Notes under the pieces: model-generated
Databases searched by the model: none
Told to the model about the DNA's origin: nothing
Seen by the model: the letters and a program-made list of their open reading frames with translations, nothing else
Assembly (NCBI GenBank): GCA_963699835.1
Contig: CAVOVJ010000003.1
Coordinates: forward strand, 543,215-607,214
Origin: BM003 sp963699835
GTDB taxonomy: Bacteria > Pseudomonadota > Gammaproteobacteria > Steroidobacterales > BM003
Length of the DNA: 64,000 bases
Direction: 5' to 3'
Made by a program: the position numbers and the translations under genes
Part shown: one piece after another, positions 38,209 to 46,586 of the stretch
Numbering within the stretch: the first letter of the stretch is position 1
How the letters are laid out: each line of letters starts with the position of its first letter

Positions 38209-38347
38209 CTGCCTACCGCGAACATCCGACCTGGAAAGTGCTGCGCCTGCAGCAAACCCGTCACTGGACAGGGGCACTTCAGCCGGTGCATTCTTTGCCC
38301 TCGGACGACTTGCGGCGCAGCGATACAAAAGGGTGGAGGGAGCCACA

Positions 38348-38869
38348 TTGGATGACGAGACAAGAGAATTGCCGCTGACGGCAACGCTGGACTGGGGCGC
38401 CGCGATCTGGGCGGGATTCGTCGCCGGCACCGTGTCATTCCTGCTCTATTTGTTTTTTGTTCCGGCGGCCGTGGGGGCCGGCAACGCCTGGGTCATCGTC
38501 CGCCTGATAGCGTCGGTGCCGCTTGGTTCGGACGTGCTTGCGCCGCCGGCTACCTTCAGCGCTGCGGCCCTTGTCGCGGCGCTCGCTTTCCATTTTGCAC
38601 TTGCGGTTCTGATGGCGTTGATAATTGCCTTTGTATTGCATCGCTGGGGCATGCTGACCGGCATTCTTGGCGGTGCCATGTTCGGTCTGGTCTTTTTTGC
38701 TATCAACTACTACTCGCTGTCGTACTTTTTCCCCTACTTCTTTGCCATGGCCCACTGGTCTGTGATCCTCGTGCACATGGTGTTCGGTGCCGTGGCCGGG
38801 GGGATTTACGAACTGTGTGAGGTGGAAAGCTACGAGCGGCAGGACGCGCTGAAAGGGGTGCAGGCATGA
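38348..38869 (+). CDS. Integral membrane protein upstream of M48 protease
   Basis: A 173-aa protein with about four membrane segments and a final cytoplasmic tail. I pick a TTG start at 38348 because a GGAGGGA site lies about 8 nt before it; the in-frame GTG at 38333 is an alternative. The ATG nearby (38352) is out of frame. It overlaps the protease start by ATGA, so the two form a transcription and translation unit. Not recognised as a named family. Confidence 0.7.
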   Translation: MDDETRELPLTATLDWGAAIWAGFVAGTVSFLLYLFFVPAAVGAGNAWVIVRLIASVPLGSDVLAPPATFSAAALVAALAFHFALAVLMALIIAFVLHRWGMLTGILGGAMFGLVFFAINYYSLSYFFPYFFAMAHWSVILVHMVFGAVAGGIYELCEVESYERQDALKGVQA

Positions 38870-39732
38870 GGCCCAGAGTCGTTTACGGACCACGGTCCAG
38901 GCAGCAACGGCAAATGCGTATGGGGCCGGCACGCCGGCGTGGCGGGCATTCGCGGTTGTGGATCGGGCTGGCGTTTGCCGCGTTCGCGTTTCTTTCGTAC
39001 CAGTGCTCCACCGAATACAACCCGGTTACTGGCGAGGAGCAACATATAGCGATTACCCCGGATCAGGAAATCGCGCTTGGACTCAAAGCCGCGCCGGAGA
39101 TGGCTGCGCAACACGGTGGCCTCCATCCGGACAAGGAGGCGCAAGCGCTTGTCGATCGGGTAGGGCAACGCCTGGTGCAGTCCAGCGAGGCCGGTAAAAC
39201 CGGCTGGCAATTCGATTTTCATCTGCTGGCCGATCCGCGCACGGTGAACGCGTTTGCACTGCCTGGCGGCCAGGTGTTTATTACCGCCGCATTGTTCAAC
39301 CGGTTCGAAACGGAAGGAGAGCTCGCGGGTGTGATGGGTCATGAAATCGGCCATGTTGTCGCTCGCCATTCGGCGCAACGAATGGCCAAGCAGCAATTGA
39401 CCCAGGGGCTGACCGGCGCCGTGCTGGTAGCGGCGGGCGGAGGCGGAAGTGAGGCCCAGATTGCAGCGATGGTCGGGCAGATGATCAACATGAAGTACGG
39501 GCGTGAGGACGAACTGCAGTCCGACACGCTGGGAGTCCTGTTTATGTCCGAAGCGGGGTATGACCCGCGCTCGTTGATCAAGGTGATGCAAATACTCGAG
39601 GATGCCTCCGGTGGTGAGGCACCGCCCGAGTGGATGAGCACGCACCCAAGTCACGGCAATCGCGTGGCAACGATCCAGGCGGCGATCGACAAGCTGTACC
39701 CGCAAGGCGTGCCCGATGGCATGACTCCCTGA
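38866..39732 (+). CDS. M48 family metallopeptidase
   Basis: A zinc protease of 288 aa with one N-terminal membrane helix or signal segment (IGLAFAAFAFLSYQC). The HEIGH motif (H159, E160, H163) binds Zn, with a third ligand likely at E or D in REDELQSD. VNAFALPGGQVFI and STHPSHGNR are M48/BepA-type motifs. YQC might be a lipobox variant. It probably acts on envelope proteins. Coupled to the membrane protein upstream. Confidence 0.88.
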   Translation: MRPRVVYGPRSRQQRQMRMGPARRRGGHSRLWIGLAFAAFAFLSYQCSTEYNPVTGEEQHIAITPDQEIALGLKAAPEMAAQHGGLHPDKEAQALVDRVGQRLVQSSEAGKTGWQFDFHLLADPRTVNAFALPGGQVFITAALFNRFETEGELAGVMGHEIGHVVARHSAQRMAKQQLTQGLTGAVLVAAGGGGSEAQIAAMVGQMINMKYGREDELQSDTLGVLFMSEAGYDPRSLIKVMQILEDASGGEAPPEWMSTHPSHGNRVATIQAAIDKLYPQGVPDGMTP

Positions 39733-39777
39733 TGCGATGTCGGCCTCGCAGTGGCGCGCCGCGCGATACGGCTTATG

Positions 39778-40614
39778 TCAGTTTCTGCGCTCGGTAGCCC
39801 GGCTGACGAGAAGTTTCAGGACCTGTGCCAGCAGCCAGATAAATCCAATCGGCAGCAGGATCGTCTCGAGCACGAATATCACGATCAGCATGACAACGTG
39901 TTCGCTGGTATCGGAAACCCGGGCGCCGAGGCGATCCAGCCTCTCGCGCACGTTCATCGCCGATACCGAGTCGTCGATCATTGCCCCCACCCGATCGGCT
40001 AGTGACGCATCCTCCGGGCGCGGCGCAGCGGCTTTGTTCAACTCCTGGATTTGAACTCTCGTCGAGTCAAGAGCCACAGTGGCAGCGTCCTGCTCGGCCG
40101 CGAGAAAAGTATCAAAGACGAGATTGGTGGCAATAACAACAAGAGGCACGGCAAATCGCACGAACAGCGACAGCAGTAATAGCCGTTTCGCCTGTTCAGC
40201 CCGCCGCGCGTCTTGCGCCGGCATCCAGATTGCGACCAGCGCGTAGACGCAGGAAACGACTAGCAACAGATTGATGCCCCACCAGCCGGACATGCCGAGC
40301 AAGACGTTCTGCAATCCGAGCGAACTCGCCGCGATCAGCATTACGCTTGAAAATTGTTCGACAAGGTCATTGATCGGGTCGAGTACCTGGCCGAGCGTGA
40401 AGGTGACGCCGACACCGCCGGGTTCGACCGCCACCTCGGTGCCCTGGGCTACAGAAATCACGCCATTTAGCGTGCGCGCGACAGCAAACGTTACCAGCGC
40501 ACGCTTCAGTGCCGCCTCGGCATAACGCTCGCTCGGAGTGTCGACTGCGCCGCCAAGCGCCAGCGCCGCCGTAATAATCGCGATAGCGCTCCAGAGGATT
40601 TTTCGTTTCAGCAT
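39778..40614 (-). CDS. Integral membrane protein of unknown family
   Basis: A 278-aa protein starting at MLKRKILW. Hydrophobic segments are at about 5-22, 100-120, 128-145, 165-190 and 240-265. A periplasmic-looking region carries AALKRALVTFAVARTLNG. A short charged stretch (DARRAEQAKR) lies between helices 3 and 4. It resembles uncharacterised proteins I recall from sulfur- and nitrogen-cycling Gammaproteobacteria, but with no known role. Convergent with M48. Confidence 0.65.
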   Translation of the reverse strand: MLKRKILWSAIAIITAALALGGAVDTPSERYAEAALKRALVTFAVARTLNGVISVAQGTEVAVEPGGVGVTFTLGQVLDPINDLVEQFSSVMLIAASSLGLQNVLLGMSGWWGINLLLVVSCVYALVAIWMPAQDARRAEQAKRLLLLSLFVRFAVPLVVIATNLVFDTFLAAEQDAATVALDSTRVQIQELNKAAAPRPEDASLADRVGAMIDDSVSAMNVRERLDRLGARVSDTSEHVVMLIVIFVLETILLPIGFIWLLAQVLKLLVSRATERRN

Positions 40615-40844
40615 AAGGGTTTCGGTTGCATGTGAACTGTCCGGACCGTGGAACCAGGCCCGGTTTGGCTGACCTGACCGGGAGAGTAACATTGGCAGCG
40701 TTGAACAAGAATCGTATGTTCAGCTTTGTGAAAACGGGCTGCAATCATCATGCAATTGCGATGCGGGCGTTAGGTTGCGGCTTTTCTGGAACTGTGGACC
40801 CGGGCGGAGAAGTGCGGACTGGTGTCGAGGGACGGGAGAGAAAA

Positions 40845-42341
40845 ATGAAGAAATTATTGTCATTGAATGCCGTGTTTTTTCTGCTCTGGTCGGGCAGCAG
40901 TTTTGCCGCGCAGGCCGGAACGGCAGACGCCGATCTGGATGGAACCGTTACTCTCGGCGATATCGTCAAGGTGTTGCAGGCTCAGCGACAGGAGCTGGCC
41001 GAGCAACGCGCGCTGATCGAGGACCAGAACCGCAAGATAGTGCGGTTGCGCAACGAGATCGATGCCCTTGTCGACAATGAACCTCTGCAACCGGCGGTCC
41101 GGCCCGATGCCGAGTCCGCGCCGGCAATTGTGGCAATGGATGGCAGCGAGCAGGAGAAGGAGTCCGAGCAGGAGAAGGAGTCCGATCAGAAGAAGGAAAC
41201 GACCGAGCAGGTCGAAAAGGCACAAAGCGATGATCCGGCCAGGGACGAGTTGCGGGACTTTGTCGGATCGCTCAGATTGCCGGGCACCCGCGCTGCTCTG
41301 CGAATCGGCGGATACGTCAAGGCAACGACCGTCAATAGTTTTGATCCTCTGGAAGTTACCGACCGCTTCATCGTCGGCTCGATACCGGTGCGCGACGAGG
41401 GTTCTGCGGCCGAGGCTGAGGCGGCCATTACCGCTAACCAGTCGCGGCTGAATTTCGATTTGCGCGAGCCGACCGATTTTGGCGTTCTTCGCGCTTTCAT
41501 CGAGGGTGATTTCGATGGCGGCGACAACGGCGGACAGTTTCGGCTGCGGCACGCATTCGGGCAATGGAAGCGGGCGCTTGCAGGTAAAACCTGGTCGGCT
41601 TTCGTCGATACCGATTCGACGCCGGAAGAAATTGACTTCGAGGGCCTGAACGGGAGGGTCAACGTGCGCCAGGCCCAGATCCGGCTGTTTCCGAAAATTG
41701 GCGAGCGCTATGAATTCGAGCTTTCCGCGGAGGATCCTAATCCGCTGGTGGATAATGGCGACGGAGTGACGCGTTTCCCCGACATCGTCGCAACGGCGCG
41801 GCTGAACTGGGGTAACCGGCTTCACCTCAAGGTAGGCGGGTTGTACCGCCAGGTCCGTGCGAACTGGAACGAAGCACCGCGCAGCACGGAGAAACAGACC
41901 GGGTGGGGGATGCAGGTTAGCGGCCGGTTTGACGCGGGCTGGTTCGACGAGCGCGACAGCATACTGTTCCAGGTCAACGGCGGCAAAGGCATTGGCCGCT
42001 ATATAAACGATCTGCGCAGTGTAGGTAATTTCGATGGCATCTTCGATGCGAATGGCAATCTCGAACTGATCGATGTCTTTGCCGGTTACGTGTCCGGCCA
42101 GCACTGGTGGGGAGAGACAATGCGTTCGAATCTGACGTTCGGCATTGTGAGCCTGGATAACCCCGGTTTTGTTGCGGGTGACTTCTACAAGAAAACGTAT
42201 CGCATTTCTGGAAATCTGATGTGGTCGCCGACGCCGCGAATCACGCTCGGCGGTGAGCTTTTGTGGGGGCAGCGCGAGAACCAGGATGGCGAGGAAGGCA
42301 ACGCCAGTCAGGTGCAGTTCGCGGCGCGCTACAATTTCTAG
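40845..42341 (+). CDS. DcaP-like outer-membrane porin
   Basis: A 498-aa protein with a signal peptide (cleavage near FAA-QA). A short coiled coil (QRQELAEQRALIEDQNRKIVRL) and a low-complexity Glu/Lys/Ser segment follow. The barrel domain begins at ALRIGGYVKATTVNSFD and ends with a terminal aromatic residue (ARYNF). The DcaP family forms trimers with an N-terminal coiled coil and takes up dicarboxylates and other negative solutes. The start at 40845 is chosen for the GGGAGAG site and the signal peptide. Confidence 0.82.
   Translation: MKKLLSLNAVFFLLWSGSSFAAQAGTADADLDGTVTLGDIVKVLQAQRQELAEQRALIEDQNRKIVRLRNEIDALVDNEPLQPAVRPDAESAPAIVAMDGSEQEKESEQEKESDQKKETTEQVEKAQSDDPARDELRDFVGSLRLPGTRAALRIGGYVKATTVNSFDPLEVTDRFIVGSIPVRDEGSAAEAEAAITANQSRLNFDLREPTDFGVLRAFIEGDFDGGDNGGQFRLRHAFGQWKRALAGKTWSAFVDTDSTPEEIDFEGLNGRVNVRQAQIRLFPKIGERYEFELSAEDPNPLVDNGDGVTRFPDIVATARLNWGNRLHLKVGGLYRQVRANWNEAPRSTEKQTGWGMQVSGRFDAGWFDERDSILFQVNGGKGIGRYINDLRSVGNFDGIFDANGNLELIDVFAGYVSGQHWWGETMRSNLTFGIVSLDNPGFVAGDFYKKTYRISGNLMWSPTPRITLGGELLWGQRENQDGEEGNASQVQFAARYNF
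41148..41201 (+). repeat. 18-bp tandem repeat within the porin gene
   Basis: Two perfect 18-bp units (41148-41165 and 41166-41183), plus a third degenerate unit (41184-41201), encode EQEKES, EQEKES and DQKKET. In-frame repeat number can change by slippage without breaking the gene, which alters only the linker between coiled coil and barrel. Confidence 0.8.
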
Positions 42342-42385
42342 AACGGAGATGTGGCGGCGCCACCGATGCCGTTTTTTTGTTTGAG

Positions 42386-42895
42386 CTATGGAGAGCCATC
42401 CGCCTGGCGCACCAGCGACAACAGGAGCTTGCGTAAGGTATTTTCCAGCGCGCGGCGTTCACCGGGTTTCAGTTCGGAGGCGAAGCTGGAGGCAGCATCG
42501 AAACGGCTGTGAATAGCTGCGTCAATCAGCTTTCGTCCCGCGGCTGTAAGGCGAATCTGTACACTTCGGCCATCTTCCGGGTCCGGCCTGCGCTTGACCA
42601 GCCGCCGCGCCTCCAGTTGGTCGATGCGGGTGGTCATCGCTCCCGGGCTCAGCAGCGATGCCCGGGCGAGGTCGCTTGCCGGTAGTTCGAACGGCGCCCC
42701 CTGGCGTCGCAGAGCAGACAGGACATCGTATTCCCAGGCTTTCAGCGACGTTTTGGACAGGCTGCGCGCGGTGTCACGCTGCAATAGCTTCGCCAGCATT
42801 TCGATACGCACCACGAGCGCGAGCCCGGATACGTCGGCCTCCGGTCTTTCACGGCGCCATTGTGCCAGCAATCTGTCAACCGCGTCAGTGTCCAT
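42386..42895 (-). CDS. MarR family transcription regulator
   Basis: A 169-aa winged-helix dimer. The DNA-binding helix region reads LARASLLSPGAMTTRIDQLEARRLVKRRPDPEDGR, followed by the wing VQIRLTAAGRKLI. Two inverted TTTGATATC-type sites lie directly upstream, so it is probably autoregulated and also controls the divergent region. The ligand is unknown. Confidence 0.88.
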   Translation of the reverse strand: MDTDAVDRLLAQWRRERPEADVSGLALVVRIEMLAKLLQRDTARSLSKTSLKAWEYDVLSALRRQGAPFELPASDLARASLLSPGAMTTRIDQLEARRLVKRRPDPEDGRSVQIRLTAAGRKLIDAAIHSRFDAASSFASELKPGERRALENTLRKLLLSLVRQADGSP

Positions 42896-42920
42896 GGCCG
42901 CGACCCTAGCAGTTAGTTAA

Positions 42921-42973
42921 TTTGATATCAAAATACTTGACCAAGACGCCAATTGATGTATTTTGATATCGAA
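42921..42973. promoter_or_regulatory. Paired MarR-type operators
   Basis: TTTGATATCAAAATA at 42921-42935 and TATTTTGATATCGAA at 42959-42973 are inverted copies with one mismatch. Each core is itself a near palindrome (TTTGATATCAAA), typical of MarR boxes. The first lies 26 nt before the marR start. The second is next to the divergent ORF start. The two copies are 38 bp apart, start to start. Confidence 0.75.
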
Positions 42974-42994
42974 TTATATTTCCGAGCGTGAAAT

Positions 42995-43540
42995 ATGACA
43001 GCGTTGCCACCGTCGGCAGTCTTTTCCTGGCCCGCAAGAGGGGTCGAAGCCTGTGCGCGGGGATCCGGCGGCCGGGGCGCGATTTCCCGGGCTCGCCGAC
43101 CGGTTGCCGGCGCGCGGAGCGTGCTGACGACTATCATTCTCGACCTGCCAGGCGCGATGTTTCTGGGTGAATCCGGCGGCGCGTCGGAGTTTGGCCCCGC
43201 GCCGTGGGTTGTGCGCGGGCCTGCCGACACCTACCTGAGCAAGGAGGTGTTCATTCGCCTGACTCGCGACCTTGATGTTCTGCTGCGGCTTCCGGCCGGT
43301 CTTGCTACGCCGCTATGCCGGGCGCGGTGGGTGCATCCAGCAGGTCCGGACTGGCGAATAGCGGCACCGACCAAAGCGGCGCATTTCGCAGTGATCGGCG
43401 ACATTCTGTTTATTGCGTGGACCCAGGTCCATGAGGTGGGTCTGTATTTTGAACGGTATGCAAACCCATTGGGTGGCGCAGGGCCGAATCAGCAAGCGGT
43501 CCGGGCCAGTGAGGTGTGTTCGGCCGGAGAGTCGAATTGA
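42995..43540 (+). CDS. Unrecognised ORF divergent from marR
   Basis: A 181-aa frame with no family I can name. The first 40 residues are arginine- and glycine-rich, but the later part (LTTIILDLPGAMFLGESG, FAVIGDILFIAWTQVHEVGLYFERYA) looks more protein-like. It follows the second MarR site closely and precedes a small gene on the same strand. It may be a damaged or frameshifted gene whose N-terminus belongs to another frame, or not coding. Confidence 0.35.
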   Translation: MTALPPSAVFSWPARGVEACARGSGGRGAISRARRPVAGARSVLTTIILDLPGAMFLGESGGASEFGPAPWVVRGPADTYLSKEVFIRLTRDLDVLLRLPAGLATPLCRARWVHPAGPDWRIAAPTKAAHFAVIGDILFIAWTQVHEVGLYFERYANPLGGAGPNQQAVRASEVCSAGESN

Positions 43541-43551
43541 GGTGAGACATC

Positions 43552-43806
43552 ATGGCTATCCATTCGCACGAAGAGTTTAACGATTACGAAGACGACGGTA
43601 CGACCTTCGAGGAGGAGTCTGAGCTTGACTTCGATCAGGCATACGCAAAGCACTCGCGCACGCGTCGGCGGCGCGGAGCATCGGCGTGGCGGGTTCGCGA
43701 AGAAATGGCCGAGCGGAGGCGCCTGAAGCGGAATCTGTATGACTGGGATGACTACGACCACGAAGTCCTCGAAGACGAGGCAGACTGGGATGAAGAGTAT
43801 CGTTAG
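43552..43806 (+). CDS. Small charged protein, PA3496-like
   Basis: An 84-aa protein with an acidic N-terminus (NDYEDDGTTFEEESELDFD), a basic middle (TRRRRGASAW) and the pattern REEMAERRRLKRNLYDWDDYD. The middle and C-terminal pattern recalls the short PA3496 family of Gammaproteobacteria, named as putative envelope-integrity proteins. A GAGGTGAG site supports the start. The assignment is tentative, but the coding frame looks real. Confidence 0.6.
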   Translation: MAIHSHEEFNDYEDDGTTFEEESELDFDQAYAKHSRTRRRRGASAWRVREEMAERRRLKRNLYDWDDYDHEVLEDEADWDEEYR

Positions 43807-43916
43807 TCCCGTTTGAGCCGCTTGAGAGCAAGTTGTTGCAGTGTCCTGCGGCTATCTGCGTGAGTGCGGACAGTCGCGATCTGCGAGGAAATGCGGGCCA
43901 CAACCATTGAACCGTG

Positions 43917-44822
43917 CTAGCCCCGGCCGCGTGTTTTCGTGTGGCCGGGGCGCGCGTTTTTATCAATGAATTTTATCACCATGCTGGCAATGTCCTTGCC
44001 AGTAGCAGTCTCGATGCCCTCGAGACCCGGCGATGAATTGACTTCCATGACGACCGGGCCATGGTTCGATCGGAGGATATCGACGCCCGAGACATTCAGG
44101 CCCATGATCTTGGCCGCCCTCACGGCGGTCGAACGTTCCTCCGGCGTAATCTTGATCAGTTCCGCAGAGCCGCCGCGATGAAGATTCGAACGAAACTCGC
44201 CGGCCCTGGCCTGGCGTTTCATCGCCGCCACCACACGATCACCAATCAGGAAACAGCGAATGTCGGCGCCACCGGCTTCCTTGATGTACTCCTGCACAAG
44301 GAAGTTCGCCTTGAGGCCGCGAAACGCCTCGATCACGCTCTCTGCCGCCTTGTTGGTTTCGGCCAGCACGACACCCACACCCTGTGTGCCCTCCAGCAGT
44401 TTAATCACTACCGGTGCGCCACCGACGATTTTCAACACGTCGTCGGTGTCCGCCGGGGAATTGGCCATACTCGTCACCGGCAGTCCGATGCCCTTGCGTG
44501 ACAGCAATTGCAGAGAACGCAGTTTGTCGCGTGCGCGGGTAATCGCCACCGACTCATTGATAGTGTAGACCCCCATCATCTCGAACTGGCGCACGACTGC
44601 GGTGCCGTAGAACGTCACCGAAGCGCCAATTCGCGGAATAATCGCATCGATATCCGTGAGAGCCTTGCCGTCGTAGTGAACTGCGGGTTTGTGCGAGGCG
44701 ATGTTCATATAACAGCGCTTGTGGTTGATCACGAGGGTTTCATGACCGAGAGACTGGGCGGCCTCGACCAGTCGGCGCGTGGAATAGAGCTTTCTGTTCG
44801 TCGAAAGAATCGCAATTTTCAT
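43917..44822 (-). CDS. rimK: RimK family alpha-L-glutamate ligase
   Basis: A 301-aa ATP-grasp enzyme that adds glutamates to the C-terminus of ribosomal protein S6 or makes poly-alpha-glutamate. ATP-grasp motifs are visible: VVIKLLEGTQGVGVVLAET, FLVQEYIKEAGGADIRCFLI, and Mg-binding VVMEVNSSPGLEGIE. Third gene of an operon that starts with a retropepsin-like protease (46313) and an AstE-like hydrolase. The grouping recalls RimABK of Pseudomonas, where a retropepsin (RimB) trims what RimK adds. Confidence 0.93.
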   Translation of the reverse strand: MKIAILSTNRKLYSTRRLVEAAQSLGHETLVINHKRCYMNIASHKPAVHYDGKALTDIDAIIPRIGASVTFYGTAVVRQFEMMGVYTINESVAITRARDKLRSLQLLSRKGIGLPVTSMANSPADTDDVLKIVGGAPVVIKLLEGTQGVGVVLAETNKAAESVIEAFRGLKANFLVQEYIKEAGGADIRCFLIGDRVVAAMKRQARAGEFRSNLHRGGSAELIKITPEERSTAVRAAKIMGLNVSGVDILRSNHGPVVMEVNSSPGLEGIETATGKDIASMVIKFIDKNARPGHTKTRGRG

Positions 44823-44837
44823 CGCTTCCGTTCCTGA

Positions 44838-45864
44838 TCACGTATCAACGCTGCTTTGACCATGTGCAATGCGGAAATCCTCAACCGTATCGCCCGCATC
44901 CTCGACATCGTCAAACCGGGCGATATTGAAAAGAGCGTCGCCCTCATGCGCCAACGGCAGATTGCTGCGCCCGATCACAATGCCGTCGTAGCGCGCCAGC
45001 AATGGCGTTGCGATCTCTCCGAATGGATCGCTCACAATGGCAAGTGCATCGCCCTTTTTGACCGTTTGTCCCAGTTTCGCCGAGCTCCGCACGATTCCGC
45101 TGATCGGCGCGCGCGCCCAGCTGCTCTGGTTCGCCACAACCGGCTCGAGTTGCGGCTGTCGGACGGGTTTGCGCGGAAGCATTCCGAGTTCGCGCATCAG
45201 ATTGAGAATTCCACGGGTGCCGGCGCGAATCGAAAGTTCGTCGAAGCGCAGCGCTTCTCCCGCTTCGTAGAGTAACATCGAAACACCCTGTTCCGCAGCG
45301 TACTGGCGCAGCGAGCCGTCGCGCATGCCCGAATTCAGCAGGACCGGCACACCGAATAAACGGGCCAGTTCACTGGTGCGTGGATCGCCAAGATTGGCGC
45401 GAATATGTGGCAGATTGCAGCGATGCATCGAGCCGGTGTGCAGGTCGACCCCGCAATCCGACTGATTGATGACTTCGGTGACCAGCGTGTGTGCGAGTCG
45501 CGCCGCTACCGAGCCGGTCTCGCTGCCGGGGAAAGAGCGGTTGAGATCGCGCCGATCCGGCAGATACCGCGACTGATCGAGGAAGCCATGCACATTTACG
45601 ATCGGCACGGCGAGCAGCGCTCCGCGGATTCTCGCGAGCGTTTTCAGCTGCAGCAGCCGGCGAATGATCTCCACGCCGTTGATTTCATCGCCGTGGATGG
45701 CCGCGGTCACGAACAGCGTCGGACCGGCCCTGCGCCCATTGACGATCTGCACCGGCATGTTCAGCGACGTATGCGTGTACAGGTTGGCCACCGGCAGGTC
45801 GACGATGCGCCGGGATGCCGGGCGGTACGGTTTCGCCGCCAATGGTGATCGTTTTGTTCTTCAT
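44838..45864 (-). CDS. Succinylglutamate desuccinylase/aspartoacylase family hydrolase, one frame break
   Basis: An M14-like zinc hydrolase of about 342 aa. Motifs are AAIHGDEINGVE (H and E ligands), DLNRSFPG and DLHTGSMHR (third ligand H). I place the start at the ATG at 45864, which gives MKNKTITIGGETVPPG and overlaps the upstream stop in ATGA form. One extra base at about 45816 then separates it from SRRIVDLPVANLYTH. The shorter frame starting with TTG at 45842 lacks the family N-terminus. It lies 15 nt before rimK. Members next to rimK may remove glutamate or acyl-amino-acid tails; the substrate is inferred. Confidence 0.85.
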
Positions 45865-46313
45865 GGTTTGCGGGTCCGCGGCTTTCGCAACAGGTAGGAT
45901 TGACTCGGATCGACGATGAGCCGGTCTTTCATCGCGCTGCGGCCCAGTAGCATGCGAAAACGCATATCGTCGCGGTCAGTCAGGGTCATTTCGATCGGCC
46001 ACCGGTGGTGTCCGAGGGTGAGCATCGTGCGGATGACATAGCGTTCCTCCTTGTGTCCGCCGGAATCACTCACTATACGCTGATCGAAAACCGGCGCTTC
46101 GCACTCGACTTCGAGATCGCGGCGGCGTTGCTTCGGATGAATCGCAAATGCGACCCACAAATTGCCTTCGATATGATGCGTAGCCAGACGGAATGCATGC
46201 AGTGCCGAGGTACGCGCGCCGGTGTCGATCTTCGCCTTAATGCGATTCAGACCGAGATCCGGGAGGGCGACCCATTCGCGCCAGCCTATGGTGATCGGGG
46301 TATCGGCTTTCAT
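45861..46313 (-). CDS. Retropepsin-like (Zn_protease, COG4067) protein of the RimK operon
   Basis: A 150-aa aspartic-protease-fold protein long labelled ATP-dependent zinc protease. It has ITIGWREWVALPDLGL at the N-terminus and the retropepsin-like active-site motif KIDTGARTSALHA with D and T. FRMLLGRSAMKDRLIVDP closes the fold. Pseudomonas RimB belongs to this type and cleaves poly-glutamate tails made by RimK. It heads the rimK operon on the minus strand. Confidence 0.88.
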   Translation of the reverse strand: MKADTPITIGWREWVALPDLGLNRIKAKIDTGARTSALHAFRLATHHIEGNLWVAFAIHPKQRRRDLEVECEAPVFDQRIVSDSGGHKEERYVIRTMLTLGHHRWPIEMTLTDRDDMRFRMLLGRSAMKDRLIVDPSQSYLLRKPRTRKP

Positions 46314-46586
46314 AAACTGACTTTTAGCACAAAGGCGCGGTCGATGTGGCGCATTTTAGGTCGTGATTGTAAAGCTCACGGACCTGCGCGCGCGCCGCAG
46401 GCCGGTCCGCGTGATGGGCCCGGAGCACCGTCTGCCGCGCGTAAGCATCGATCATGGCGCTGCCGTGGGTAAAACGAGCTTTGACGCCGGCAGTCGCTTC
46501 GGTTGCGAACAATTTGCGCTGCGGGCATCGATAGGCTTACTTTTGCCACTTCGCGGTAGCTGTTAATCCGTGCGCGAGAATTCTCC

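Noticed and set aside
43920..43952. Terminator-like GC stem followed by T run near the rimK 3' end
   Set aside because: It lies inside the rimK coding sequence; on that strand the T run is upstream of the stem, not downstream.
46005..46472. 155-aa plus-strand ORF over the retropepsin gene
   Set aside because: It is antisense to a clear family member and has no family resemblance itself.
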